Positions 1 through 7,604 of a DNA stretch of 16,455 bases are shown one piece after another. Positions within the stretch are counted from its first letter, which is position 1; each line of letters starts with the position of its first letter. Below the pieces are notes generated by a model that did not search any database, was not told the origin of the DNA, and saw only the letters and a program-made list of their open reading frames with translations. Location: the NCBI GenBank assembly GCA_900551535.1, contig URWJ01000021.1, forward strand, positions 1 to 16,455, in the 5' to 3' direction. The position numbers and the translations under genes are program-made. Source of the DNA: an uncultured Granulicatella sp. GTDB taxonomy: Bacteria > Bacillota > Bacilli > Lactobacillales > Aerococcaceae.

Positions 1-186
1 AAAGGGGACCGTATCGGCTTTGGTGGAGGATATTATGATAGAACCTTACAAAAGGTGGATGATTATCAAATTCTTTCTCTAGCGTATACAACACAGGTGA
101 CGCCTGTTGCCGACTGGCCGGTATTTGAAACGGATATTCATATTCCAACGATTATAACAAGTGAAGGAGTGGTTCGAGATGTTTAA
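1..186 (+). CDS. 5-formyltetrahydrofolate cyclo-ligase, C-terminal fragment
   Basis: Partial gene; the 5' end lies outside the window and 61 codons remain. The family enzyme converts 5-formyl-THF to 5,10-methenyl-THF using ATP, in cytoplasmic one-carbon metabolism. The fragment carries the family signature RIGFGGGYYDR at its residues 4-14 (a glycine-rich, nucleotide-binding segment) and ends with a strand-rich tail and TAA, as expected for the last third of a protein of about 180-190 residues. It overlaps the rhomboid gene by 8 bp (179-186), which suggests translational coupling. The B. subtilis counterpart (yqgN) also precedes a rhomboid gene. Function is confident from the motif; nothing can be said about its start or promoter. 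Confidence 0.9.
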   Translation, partial: KGDRIGFGGGYYDRTLQKVDDYQILSLAYTTQVTPVADWPVFETDIHIPTIITSEGVVRDV

Positions 187-877
187 AATCAACCCATGGA
201 AATTAGAACGCATGAAACGCAATTTCAACGAGAGCTTCAGCTTTACTTATTTATTCTTAGCGATTCAAGCAGCGCTCTTTATCGTAATGACGCTTGCAGG
301 AGGTAGCACGAATGGACAAGTTCTTGTTAATTTCGGGGCAAAGTTCAATCCGTATATCATTCATCAACATGAATATTATCGATTCCTAACGCCAATTTTC
401 TTACATATTGGACTGGAACATATTTTATTTAACAGCTTGTTCTTATATATAATTGGCCGTCAGATGGAGTACGAAATTGGACACTGGAGATTCCTTGCGG
501 TGTATCTGTTATCAGGAATTATGGGAAACCTTGCAAGTTTTGCATTCTCATCTAGCATTTCAGCTGGGGCAAGTACGGCGCTCTTTGGACTCATGGGAGC
601 TGTAGTTTATTTATCAAGAAAACACGGCTACATTCGTTCTTTTAGGCAAATGGGCGTGCAATACGCAGGACTTATTATTATCAATATTGTCCTTGGATTT
701 ATTAATTCAGCCGTCGATAACTATGGACACTTAGGAGGACTCGTTGGTGGATACCTCGTGATGATGGCGATTAGCTTTAGAGGGGACCGCCTGACGAAAC
801 CTGCTTCACGCATTGCAGGAATCGTTGCGTATTTTGTCATCGCAATTTTACTTTTTGCACTAGGAATGAAAAGATAA
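179..877 (+). CDS. Rhomboid family intramembrane serine protease (compact form)
   Basis: Encodes a 232-residue polytopic membrane protein. I chose ATG 179 because AAGGAG at 164-169 sits 9 nt upstream; the longer GTG 161 reading would use that Shine-Dalgarno as coding sequence. The rhomboid active site is visible: HILFN (H81, N85), GAST with nucleophile S132, and catalytic H184 in GHLGGLVGGY, all within hydrophobic helices. Rhomboids cleave transmembrane segments of membrane proteins. B. subtilis YqgP (GluP), at the same gene position, is about 500 residues with extra cytosolic and TPR domains. This protein has only about 20 residues before the first helix and none after the last, so it is a core-only rhomboid. 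Substrate unknown. Confidence 0.92.
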   Translation: MFKINPWKLERMKRNFNESFSFTYLFLAIQAALFIVMTLAGGSTNGQVLVNFGAKFNPYIIHQHEYYRFLTPIFLHIGLEHILFNSLFLYIIGRQMEYEIGHWRFLAVYLLSGIMGNLASFAFSSSISAGASTALFGLMGAVVYLSRKHGYIRSFRQMGVQYAGLIIINIVLGFINSAVDNYGHLGGLVGGYLVMMAISFRGDRLTKPASRIAGIVAYFVIAILLFALGMKR

Positions 878-880
878 TGC

Positions 881-889
881 TGTTATAAT
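881..889 (+). promoter_or_regulatory. Extended -10 promoter of the glucokinase gene
   Basis: TGTTATAAT (TGn plus a perfect TATAAT at 884-889) lies 4 nt after the rhomboid stop. No good -35 box is seen at 16-18 bp, so it would work as an extended -10 promoter. Transcription would start near 896, giving a leader of about 27 nt before ATG 923 with GGAG at 911-914. Confidence 0.55.
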
Positions 890-922
890 GTAAGCATATA
901 CAAGTTTCATGGAGTGAATACA

Positions 923-1891
923 ATGGAAAAGAAAATTATTGGTATTGATTTAGGTGGGACTTCCATCAAATTTGCGATTATTTCACTAGCAGGTGAAGTT
1001 CAGCAAAAATGGTCGATTCCTACCAACATTTTAGACGAAGGAAGCCACATTGTGGACGACATTATCGATTCAATTCGTCATCGTTTAGACTTATTAGGAC
1101 TAACAAATGAAAATTTTGCTGGTATCGGGATGGGTTCTCCAGGTGTTGTTGACAGAGAGAAGGGTACAGTTATCGGTGCCTACAACTTAAACTGGAAAAC
1201 ATTACAACCTTTGAAAGAAAAAATCGAAGGAGCACTTGACATTCCGTTCTTCATTGATAATGATGCCAACGTTGCCGCACTTGGTGAAAAATGGATGGGT
1301 GCTGGTGGAGACCAACCAGACGTAACCTTCTTTACACTTGGAACAGGTGTTGGCGGTGGGATTATCGCTGAAAACCGTCTGATTCATGGTGTAGCAGGTG
1401 CGGGCGGCGAGCTTGGACACATCGCCGTTGATTTCAGTGAACGTCCTTTTGCATGTACTTGCGGTAAAAAAGGCTGTCTTGAAACGGTAGCGAGTGCCAC
1501 TGGTATTGTGAACTTAGCACGTCGTTATGCAGACGAATATGCAGGCGATTCAGAGTTGAAAGCAAGAATCGACGATGGACAAGACGTGAGTGCAAAAGAC
1601 GTGTTTGATTTAGCAAAACAAAACGATCCACTCGCATTAATCGTGATTCGTCATTTCTCAAAATACTTAGGAATTGCATGTTCACACGTTGCGAATATGT
1701 TAAATCCATCCTTCATCGTTATCGGTGGTGGAGTGAGCGCCGCAGGAGAATTCTTGCTAGAAGGCGTTCGTAAAGAATATGAACAATTAGTATTCCCACA
1801 AGTCCGCGAAACAACACATTTACGTTTAGCAGAACTTGGGAACGATGCAGGAGTCATTGGAGCAGCTTCTTTAGTGCTTTTGAAAGATTAG
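923..1891 (+). CDS. glcK: ROK-family glucokinase
   Basis: Phosphorylates glucose to glucose-6-phosphate with ATP in the cytoplasm. The product is 322 residues, normal for the family. ATG 923 follows GGAG at 8 nt; an in-frame GTG at 914 falls on that Shine-Dalgarno and is rejected. ATP-binding DLGGT is at residues 9-13. NDAN with the presumed catalytic base D114 is followed by the glycine-rich TLGTGVGGG. The ROK zinc site is intact: GELGH (H166) plus CTCGKKGC (C178, C180, C185). In B. subtilis glcK lies in the same neighbourhood after a rhomboid gene and the small gene yqgQ; here only 45 bp separate rhomboid and kinase, so yqgQ is absent. It likely handles glucose released by glycosidases or taken up without the PTS. 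Confidence 0.93.
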   Translation: MEKKIIGIDLGGTSIKFAIISLAGEVQQKWSIPTNILDEGSHIVDDIIDSIRHRLDLLGLTNENFAGIGMGSPGVVDREKGTVIGAYNLNWKTLQPLKEKIEGALDIPFFIDNDANVAALGEKWMGAGGDQPDVTFFTLGTGVGGGIIAENRLIHGVAGAGGELGHIAVDFSERPFACTCGKKGCLETVASATGIVNLARRYADEYAGDSELKARIDDGQDVSAKDVFDLAKQNDPLALIVIRHFSKYLGIACSHVANMLNPSFIVIGGGVSAAGEFLLEGVRKEYEQLVFPQVRETTHLRLAELGNDAGVIGAASLVLLKD

Positions 1892-1908
1892 AAGAAACAT
1901 GATACAAT
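1880..1908 (+). promoter_or_regulatory. Promoter of the rhodanese-like gene, inside the 3' end of glcK
   Basis: TTGAAA at 1880-1885, a 17-bp spacer and TACAAT at 1903-1908 preceded by TG (TGATACAAT) make a near-consensus extended promoter. The -35 box lies in the last codons of the glucokinase gene. Initiation would be near 1915, about 37 nt before ATG 1952. Confidence 0.65.
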
Positions 1909-1951
1909 ATCTCTTGTCTTATTAAAATTATTTTTGAAGGGGTTTAGTCTC

Positions 1952-2332
1952 ATGTGGTATATTATTTGGGCTCTATTCATGGCCTACGGAATTTACTTAT
2001 TTGTATTAGTTTGGATGCGTCAATCTGCTGCTAAAGTGGTTAGCGCTGAAGAGTTCGGAAAGGATTTACGTCATGGACAATTAATCGATGTACGTGAAAA
2101 AGATGAATTCAAAGCAGCTCATATTTTAGGAGCACGTAACATTCCTTATTCTCAATTTAAAGAACGTTTCATGGAATTACGTAAAGACCAACCAATCTAT
2201 TTATATGAAGAGGGCGTATCAATCGCAGGTCGTTGTGCTTACCGTCTAAAGAAAAATGGATATACAAATATTTACATTTTAAAACATGGCTTCGAAGCAT
2301 GGAACGGTAAAGTGAAAAAAAGAGAAAACTAA
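1952..2332 (+). CDS. Membrane-anchored rhodanese-like protein lacking the catalytic cysteine
   Basis: Encodes 126 residues. ATG 1952 follows GAAGGGG at about 9 nt; the in-frame TTG at 1934 overlaps that site. Residues 1-22 form one hydrophobic helix (WYIIWALFMAYGIYLFVLVW), then a single rhodanese fold: LIDVREKDEF, AHILGARNIPYSQF and the final strand-helix YILKHGFEAWNG. In active rhodanese and YqhL-type proteins the active loop reads like CxxGxRS. Here the loop is YEEGVSIAGRCAYRL, with Glu where the sulfur-carrying Cys belongs; the Cys four residues on is outside the loop position. It is therefore probably not a sulfurtransferase, and may be a binding or scaffold domain at the membrane. Topology (tail in the cytoplasm) is inferred. 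Confidence 0.82.
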   Translation: MWYIIWALFMAYGIYLFVLVWMRQSAAKVVSAEEFGKDLRHGQLIDVREKDEFKAAHILGARNIPYSQFKERFMELRKDQPIYLYEEGVSIAGRCAYRLKKNGYTNIYILKHGFEAWNGKVKKREN

Positions 2333-2335
2333 TAT

Positions 2336-2372
2336 GAAAAAGAGCTAGTTCAATTTGAACTAGCTCTTTTTC
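2336..2372. terminator. Perfect palindromic bidirectional terminator
   Basis: Two 18-nt arms (2336-2353 and 2355-2372) are exact reverse complements around a single T, with A-runs and T-runs at the outer ends, giving a GAGCTAGTTC core stem and U-tail on either strand. It lies between the convergent rhodanese and response-regulator stop codons, 2 nt from the latter, and can end both transcripts. Confidence 0.92.
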
Positions 2373-2374
2373 AT

Positions 2375-3913
2375 TTATTCAGCTTGATGCTTTCGGTAGT
2401 CTCCAGGAGAGTAACCTGTCTTTTCCTTAAAGATTTTCGTGAAGTAAGAGTAATTGTCATATCCCACTTCAGAGGCCACTTGAGAAATTGGTGTCTTCGT
2501 ATCCGATAGCAATTCTTTAGCAGCATGGATACGTTTATCCGTAATGTATTTAACGAGTGTTTCACCCGTTTCTTTCTTAAAGACACGGGCAAGGTGATCC
2601 GCGCTGAGGTACACCATATCGGCTAAAGTCGTTCGGCTCAAGTCTTCTTTGTAGTGATGGTCGATATATTCGATGATACGTTGAATACTATTTTTTTGAT
2701 TCTCGGCATCCGTTACAAAGTTTCTTGCATGAGACCAGTAGTAATTGAAGTATTCTTCGAAAGACTCAATCGAATGGAATTTTCTTTGGAAGAGGAAATC
2801 ATGATGCGCATTTTGGAAGAGCTTATGCGCTGAAACACCATTTTGATCTAAGTAAATTCCGATTTGTTGCGTCCAATCCAGATGGAGTTTTTGTAAGATG
2901 GATTTTGGTACCATTCCACCTGAAATATAGTGCAATAGACTCTTTGCTAGTTCAGATTCGTCTAATGAATCCGAGAAGGAGATAGAGTTGGTTGCCACTT
3001 CTTTTTCTTGTAACAAGGTAGCATCAGAAGAAACTGGAATAATGGTATTCCAATAAGGAACTTGTTGTCCAGTTGCCGCGTAGAGTTCTTTTACGTCTTG
3101 TAAAATATTCGGGCATTGGAAGCAACTGGTGAACGTAATAATAGAATTATGGCGTAACTTGTCCTGAATTTCTTGTTGGATTTTTCTAGCGAATGCCTCA
3201 CTATTGATGGAATTATCCACTCTAAAGAGGCAAACGTAATGGTCCACGTGTCCTTCCATCTTAAATAGACTCGCTAATTGATAAGCCTCATTTGAGAAGG
3301 CTTGGAATACTTTTTTCAACTGTGAAGTCCATGAAGGAATTTCTGGAGCGTAATCTGCTTCATTAATATGCAATGTGATCACACCTGTTAGGAAATACTG
3401 ATGGTCTTTTAAACTCAAATTGCGTCTGTGCATTTCTGCTTGCAATTCTTCCAGACGGTGAATGCGTGGTTTTCTTAAATATTCGAACCAGAAATTATTT
3501 TCTGCTTGGAAAGATGTCTCAAGAGACGCTGCTGGACGTTGCTCTGTAATCTTGTCGAGTGCCTTTTGAATGATGAACTCCAACTTTTCGAAGTTAATCG
3601 GTTTTAAGTAGTATTCAAAACTTTGCAATTCAATCGCTTTTTGCGCGTAGTTGAAATCCGCATAGTTCGTTAAAAAGATGGTTTTGATGTCGTAATTTTC
3701 GTTTCTGACCCAAGAGAGCAGTTCAAGACCACTTCCTTGAGGCATTTCAATATCGCTAATCATTAGGTGGATAGGATATTCTTTAATGATGGCTTGTGCC
3801 TGAGTGAGGCTGTTTGCCGCGTAGACGTTGTCGATTTTTAATCGATCCCAACGGATTTTTTCACGTAACGCTTCGATGATAAAACGATCGTCATCAACGA
3901 GTAGTATATTCAT
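2375..3913 (-). CDS. YesN-like response regulator, REC plus AraC-type DNA-binding domain
   Basis: Encodes 512 residues, the usual length for YesN-type regulators. The N-terminal receiver domain (about 1-120) shows VDDD (acidic pair D7/D8), phospho-acceptor D54 in ISDIEMP, T82 in FLTNYADF and K104 in YYLKP. A poorly conserved middle region follows. A C-terminal AraC/XylS module (about 408-512) carries two helix-turn-helix motifs: LSRTTLADMVYLSADHLARVF and the signature VASEVGYDNYSYFTKIFKE ahead of GYSPGDYR. ATG at 3913 follows an AAAGGAG site. It overlaps the kinase gene by 20 bp, so the two are co-translated. Such regulators activate adjacent carbohydrate ABC operons; the likely targets are the repeated GATAT elements at 5612-5707. 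Confidence 0.95.
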   Translation of the reverse strand: MNILLVDDDRFIIEALREKIRWDRLKIDNVYAANSLTQAQAIIKEYPIHLMISDIEMPQGSGLELLSWVRNENYDIKTIFLTNYADFNYAQKAIELQSFEYYLKPINFEKLEFIIQKALDKITEQRPAASLETSFQAENNFWFEYLRKPRIHRLEELQAEMHRRNLSLKDHQYFLTGVITLHINEADYAPEIPSWTSQLKKVFQAFSNEAYQLASLFKMEGHVDHYVCLFRVDNSINSEAFARKIQQEIQDKLRHNSIITFTSCFQCPNILQDVKELYAATGQQVPYWNTIIPVSSDATLLQEKEVATNSISFSDSLDESELAKSLLHYISGGMVPKSILQKLHLDWTQQIGIYLDQNGVSAHKLFQNAHHDFLFQRKFHSIESFEEYFNYYWSHARNFVTDAENQKNSIQRIIEYIDHHYKEDLSRTTLADMVYLSADHLARVFKKETGETLVKYITDKRIHAAKELLSDTKTPISQVASEVGYDNYSYFTKIFKEKTGYSPGDYRKHQAE

Positions 3914-5564
3914 TAGAATCTCCTTTCAACGCTTTATAGGGGAGGAGCGCATAAATTCTTGCGCCACCCGTGTCGTTATTTTCAAAAGTAATCGTATAGT
4001 TATTTGGATAGAGAAGGTTAAGCCGTTCAATCGCATTGGTAATTCCGATATGATGGCCGTCTTCCGACATTAATGATTCCATGTTCTTGAGTTTTTCAAG
4101 AATCTCTGGAGTGAAGCCTGGACCATTGTCTTTGACGCAAATCTCAATATAAGGCTTGTCTTCTACCATTCGTTTTTGAAGAGAAAGGTCAATGGCAAGC
4201 CCGTCTTGGAAGGAAAATCCATGCTTAATCGTATTCTCAACGAATGTTTGTAGTAAAAGAGAAGGGACGAGTGCGTCGTGCAACTGTTCATCGAATGTTA
4301 AAGCAAAATCGATATGGTCACCATAACGAATACGTTGAATGCCCAAGTAGTCCTTAATATGTTGGATTTCTTTATCCAGTGGTGAGAAGTCTTGATCCAC
4401 CATAAAGAGATATCGTAAGTAATCGGACGTTAAAATCGTTAACTCTTCAATTTCCTTATAGTTCTCCGTTTGAAGCATACTGTGAATCATGGAGAGCATA
4501 TTCAAGTAAAAGTGAGGTCGGATTTGACTCTTTAAGTAGTTGAGTTCGACCTTTTTTAATTCCAGCTGTGCATGATACTCACGAATTTTTAAGTCTTGCA
4601 TATCGAAGAGCACCTGGCTCAATTTATCATTGGCAGTATCGATTTCCAAAATCCCTTCAGAAGAAGCGATGTCGTAAATAGAGGTGTTCTCGTCAATTTT
4701 TGAAAGTCGTTCGGTTAATCGTGTGATTGGACTTAACATTCTGTTTCGAATGAAAATAATCAATACAAGAGAAGCAATCGCAATTAAGATAGGAACAATT
4801 GCGATGAACACTTCAAAAAGAACGATACTCTTAAATACATCGGTATAGTCAACCGCTACGTAAATATCAAACGGCAGTTGTGTCCGTTCGCTATCGGCTT
4901 CGATTAAGTAAGTTGAAGACGATAAGTTTTTCGGTTCTTTCAGCGAAATATGTCCATTCTTTCCGATATTCAGTTTCCGAAGTGGCATCAGAATGTCTTC
5001 AGCAGAGATAACCGCCATAATCGTTTTCTCTTTATAATGAACGACTTTAATCAAGTATTCCGTATCGTTGATAAGAATGGCTTGCCATTTACGGTCGTCC
5101 GTATTATTTCTGAACGAATTGATATTGTTTTTTAAATATAAGTAATCTTGATAGGGAATATAGAGATTAGAAGCACTCAGAAAATGATGCGTACCTTCTG
5201 TAGCTACTAAAAACGACATATGCGTTTCGTGTTGATATTCATAGTCGTTAAAAGTGGTTTGTACTTTTTTGACGGTTTGCTCATAATCTGTGTAACTTTG
5301 TGGCTCATTTAGTTCATCCAGACCCTTATCGTGAGTGACCGTTGAATACAAAAAGCGTTCAACGGAACGCATTTCATCATTCAGTCCATTGGCGTAAAGC
5401 TCAATGGAGCTCGTTAATTGTTGAATATTTTGATTCTTAATAAAATCTCTTGTGGCATTGCTGACGAAGAGACTGATCACTGTGATGAGGATAAGAAGTA
5501 CTAATAAGACTTGAAAGAAAAATTTAAAAGAATGTCTTTTAGATAGAATACTATGTAGTTTCAT
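3894..5564 (-). CDS. YesM-like sensor histidine kinase
   Basis: Encodes 556 residues from ATG 5564, which has GAGGT about 8 nt upstream; a longer in-frame start at 5612 falls within the -35 promoter box and is rejected. Architecture: TM1 about 16-34; an extracellular sensor region of about 210 residues (35-245); TM2 about 246-273; a HAMP-like linker with RMLSPITRLTERL; a His_kinase domain with phospho-acceptor H351 in QIRPHFYLNML; and a GHKL ATPase with N444 (VENTIKHGF), D479 (DNGPGF) and the HIGITNAIERL segment. This is the YesM/LytS-like layout, paired with a YesN regulator. The sensor domain probably detects an extracellular sugar or liganded binding protein. It is the first gene of the divergent regulator operon. 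Confidence 0.95.
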   Translation of the reverse strand: MKLHSILSKRHSFKFFFQVLLVLLILITVISLFVSNATRDFIKNQNIQQLTSSIELYANGLNDEMRSVERFLYSTVTHDKGLDELNEPQSYTDYEQTVKKVQTTFNDYEYQHETHMSFLVATEGTHHFLSASNLYIPYQDYLYLKNNINSFRNNTDDRKWQAILINDTEYLIKVVHYKEKTIMAVISAEDILMPLRKLNIGKNGHISLKEPKNLSSSTYLIEADSERTQLPFDIYVAVDYTDVFKSIVLFEVFIAIVPILIAIASLVLIIFIRNRMLSPITRLTERLSKIDENTSIYDIASSEGILEIDTANDKLSQVLFDMQDLKIREYHAQLELKKVELNYLKSQIRPHFYLNMLSMIHSMLQTENYKEIEELTILTSDYLRYLFMVDQDFSPLDKEIQHIKDYLGIQRIRYGDHIDFALTFDEQLHDALVPSLLLQTFVENTIKHGFSFQDGLAIDLSLQKRMVEDKPYIEICVKDNGPGFTPEILEKLKNMESLMSEDGHHIGITNAIERLNLLYPNNYTITFENNDTGGARIYALLPYKALKGDSNEYTTR

Positions 5565-5584
5565 AACTTTTACCTCGCTTCTCA

Positions 5585-5612
5585 AGTATAACACTATCAT
5601 AAAAGTTGTCAA
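5585..5612 (-). promoter_or_regulatory. Consensus promoter of the histidine kinase-regulator operon
   Basis: On the minus strand: perfect TTGACA (5607-5612), a 16-bp spacer, and TATACT (5585-5590) preceded by TG (TGTTATACT). Transcription would start near 5578, only about 14 nt before ATG 5564. Copy 1 of the GATAT repeat adjoins and slightly overlaps the -35 box, a position suited to autoregulation. Confidence 0.8.
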
Positions 5613-5707
5613 AAAACGATATGAATTAAGAAGATGTCGGAAAAGTGATATAAATTTGGCAATATTGTCTGAATAGTGAATAGTTCTTATCGAAAAAGTG
5701 ATATAAA
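5612..5707. repeat. Three directly repeated GATAT elements, candidate response-regulator sites
   Basis: Copies 2 (5641-5654) and 3 (5694-5707) are the identical 14-mer AAAAGTGATATAAA; with flanks, CGRAAAAGTGATATAAA matches at 16 of 17 positions. Copy 1 (5612-5625, AAAAACGATATGAA) matches at 11 of 14. Start-to-start distances are 29 and 53 bp; 53 bp is close to five helical turns, so copies 2 and 3 face the same side. AraC-type regulators typically bind direct repeats as dimers. Copy 1 abuts the kinase -35 box; copy 3 lies where the weak permease -35 should be. That YesN binds here is inference. Confidence 0.7.
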
Positions 5708-5728
5708 GAAAGCGTTTTATTTTATAAA
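5700..5728 (+). promoter_or_regulatory. Likely activator-dependent promoter of the ABC transporter operon
   Basis: A TATAAA -10 candidate at 5723-5728 has only GATATA (5700-5705) 17 bp upstream, so there is no real -35 box; that position is occupied by repeat copy 3. A weak promoter overlapped by a putative activator site fits a class II activation layout. TAAAAT at 5725-5730 is an alternative -10. Confidence 0.4.
5707..5720. promoter_or_regulatory. cre-like catabolite repression site
   Basis: AGAAAGCGTTTTAT matches the cre consensus TGWAANCGNTNWCA at 11 of 14 positions, with an intact AAAGCGTTTT core, and sits between the -35 and -10 positions of the transporter promoter. CcpA binding here would repress the operon in glucose. 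The site is AT-rich and degenerate at the ends. Confidence 0.4.
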
Positions 5729-5761
5729 ATAATATCAGGAATTTGAAACAGGAGGGAAATT

Positions 5762-6679
5762 ATGAAAGATTTAACCCAATTACAAAAAAGAAAAATAAAA
5801 AGCAACATTCCTTTATATGTGCTACTATTTCCTTCAATTATTTTACTTATAATGTTTGCATATATCCCAATGTTAGGACTTGTGATTGCTTTTAAAGATT
5901 ACTCACCGGCGAATGGAATTATAAATAGCCCGTGGGTTGGGTTTAAATATTTCACCCAGTTCTTTAATTCAGTTCAATTCGGAACAACGATGATGAACAC
6001 ATTAAAGATTTCAATCTACAGCATTCTCGTTGGATTCCCATTACCAATCTTACTAGCGCTCTTATGTAACCAATTAAGAGCAGGGAAATTCAAAAAAGTC
6101 TTTCAAGTAACGACTTATTTACCACACTTTATTTCAACAATGGTTATGTGTGGGATTATCATTTTATTCTTATCACCAAATAGTGGTTTGATTGCCAATA
6201 TTTTTAAATCACTTGGATGGACAATGCCAAACTTACTATCAAAACCAGATAGTTTTGCAGGCGTTTATGTTTGGAGTGATGTTTGGCAACATATCGGTTG
6301 GGACAGCATCATTTACTTAGCAGCTTTATCAGCCATCGACCCAACGTATTACGAAGCGGCTACGATGGACGGAGCTTCTCGTATGCAAAAGATTCTCAAC
6401 ATCGACTTACCATTACTTTTACCTACAGCAATGATTCTATTGATTTTAAGAGCCGGAAGCTTATTAAGTATCGGTTTTGAAAAAGTATTACTATTACAAA
6501 ATCCATTGAACCTAGCTGGAAGTGAGGTGATTTCGACTTACGTATATAAAGTTGGGATGCTTAACTTCCAATACAGTTACTCTACAGCAATCGGATTATT
6601 CAATACTGTAGTCAACTTAATCATTCTATTATCTGTCAATTGGTTTTCTAAACGATATACCAAAACAGGACTATTTTAA
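5762..6679 (+). CDS. ABC sugar transporter permease, LplB family
   Basis: Encodes 305 residues; ATG 5762 follows a strong AGGAGGG site. It is a polytopic membrane protein (about six helices) of the binding-protein-dependent CUT1-type permease class; the N-terminal segment LYVLLFPSIILLIMFAYIPM is typical of LplB-like proteins. The EAA loop that docks the ATPase starts at E198 (EAATMDGASRMQKILNIDLP). First gene of the transporter operon and 18 bp from the second permease, with which it would form the heterodimeric channel. No ATPase is encoded nearby, usual for this family, which borrows an MsmX-type ATPase. Likely substrate is an oligosaccharide; identity unknown. Confidence 0.93.
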   Translation: MKDLTQLQKRKIKSNIPLYVLLFPSIILLIMFAYIPMLGLVIAFKDYSPANGIINSPWVGFKYFTQFFNSVQFGTTMMNTLKISIYSILVGFPLPILLALLCNQLRAGKFKKVFQVTTYLPHFISTMVMCGIIILFLSPNSGLIANIFKSLGWTMPNLLSKPDSFAGVYVWSDVWQHIGWDSIIYLAALSAIDPTYYEAATMDGASRMQKILNIDLPLLLPTAMILLILRAGSLLSIGFEKVLLLQNPLNLAGSEVISTYVYKVGMLNFQYSYSTAIGLFNTVVNLIILLSVNWFSKRYTKTGLF

Positions 6680-6697
6680 AAGGAGGGTGGTCATAGC

Positions 6698-7594
6698 ATG
6701 AAATGGTTTAAAGTTTCAAGAAAATCAAAATCAGATTTGTTTTTTGACGTAGTGATCTACGGTTTTGCAATCTTGTTAATATTATTAATCGTTTACCCAT
6801 TGTGGTTTGTTGTGATTGCTTCCTTTAGTAATCCTTCTGATGTAGCCAATGGTAAAGTTTGGTTCATTCCTCACGAATGGAAATTAGATGGATACCTTCG
6901 TTTAATTGAACAACCACTGTTCTTAAGAAGTTATCTCAACACAATTTTATATACAGTGGTCGGTACATTATTTGCACTACTTATCAACATCCCTGCTGGT
7001 TACGCATTATCTAGACGCGACCTACTTGGTAAAAAGTGGCTCAGCGTTCTCTACATTGTTCCGATGTTCGTATCAGGTGGATTGATTCCAATCTACTTAA
7101 CAGTGAAGAGTGTCGGTCTTGTCGATTCATTCTGGGTAATGGTTGTTCCATTTGCAGTATCTTCTTACAATATCATCGTTGCAAGAACATTCTTCAATAA
7201 CAGTATCCCAGAAGGAATGTGGGAAGCAGCTCAAATTGATGGATGCGGAACAATTCGTTATTTCTTCAAGATTGTTGTTCCTTTATCAAAAGCCATTATC
7301 GCCGTAATCGGTTTATGGACAGCAGTTGGTATTTGGAACTCTTGGTTCAACGCCTTAATTTACTTAACAAAAGAAAACTTGCAACCATTGCAATTGATCT
7401 TAAGACGGTTATTAATTAGTAACCAAATGATGCAATCTCAGGCAACAGGGGAACTTGCATCAGATCTTCGGATTAAAGCTGATATGATGAAATATGCAGC
7501 AATTGTAATTTCAACAGCTCCGATTATGTTGCTTTATCCATTTGTCCAAAAATATTTCAATCAAGGTGTCATGATTGGCGCACTAAAAGAATAG
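6698..7594 (+). CDS. ABC sugar transporter permease, YtcP family
   Basis: Encodes 298 residues; ATG 6698 follows AAAAGGAGGGTGG. It begins with a short basic cytoplasmic stretch and then VVIYGFAILLILLIVYPLWF, with about six membrane helices in total. The EAA loop starts at E176 (EAAQIDGCGTIRYFFKIVVP), the ATPase-contact motif. The C-terminus MIGALKE is characteristic of YtcP-like permeases. It is the partner of the preceding LplB-type protein and is followed after 10 bp by the binding protein gene, so all three are almost certainly co-transcribed. Confidence 0.93.
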   Translation: MKWFKVSRKSKSDLFFDVVIYGFAILLILLIVYPLWFVVIASFSNPSDVANGKVWFIPHEWKLDGYLRLIEQPLFLRSYLNTILYTVVGTLFALLINIPAGYALSRRDLLGKKWLSVLYIVPMFVSGGLIPIYLTVKSVGLVDSFWVMVVPFAVSSYNIIVARTFFNNSIPEGMWEAAQIDGCGTIRYFFKIVVPLSKAIIAVIGLWTAVGIWNSWFNALIYLTKENLQPLQLILRRLLISNQMMQSQATGELASDLRIKADMMKYAAIVISTAPIMLLYPFVQKYFNQGVMIGALKE

Positions 7595-7604
7595 GAGAGA
7601 TATT

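Noticed and set aside
5565..5612. Longer histidine kinase start (16 extra residues)
   Set aside because: That stretch contains the -10 and -35 boxes of the gene's own promoter; ATG 5564 has a proper ribosome binding site.
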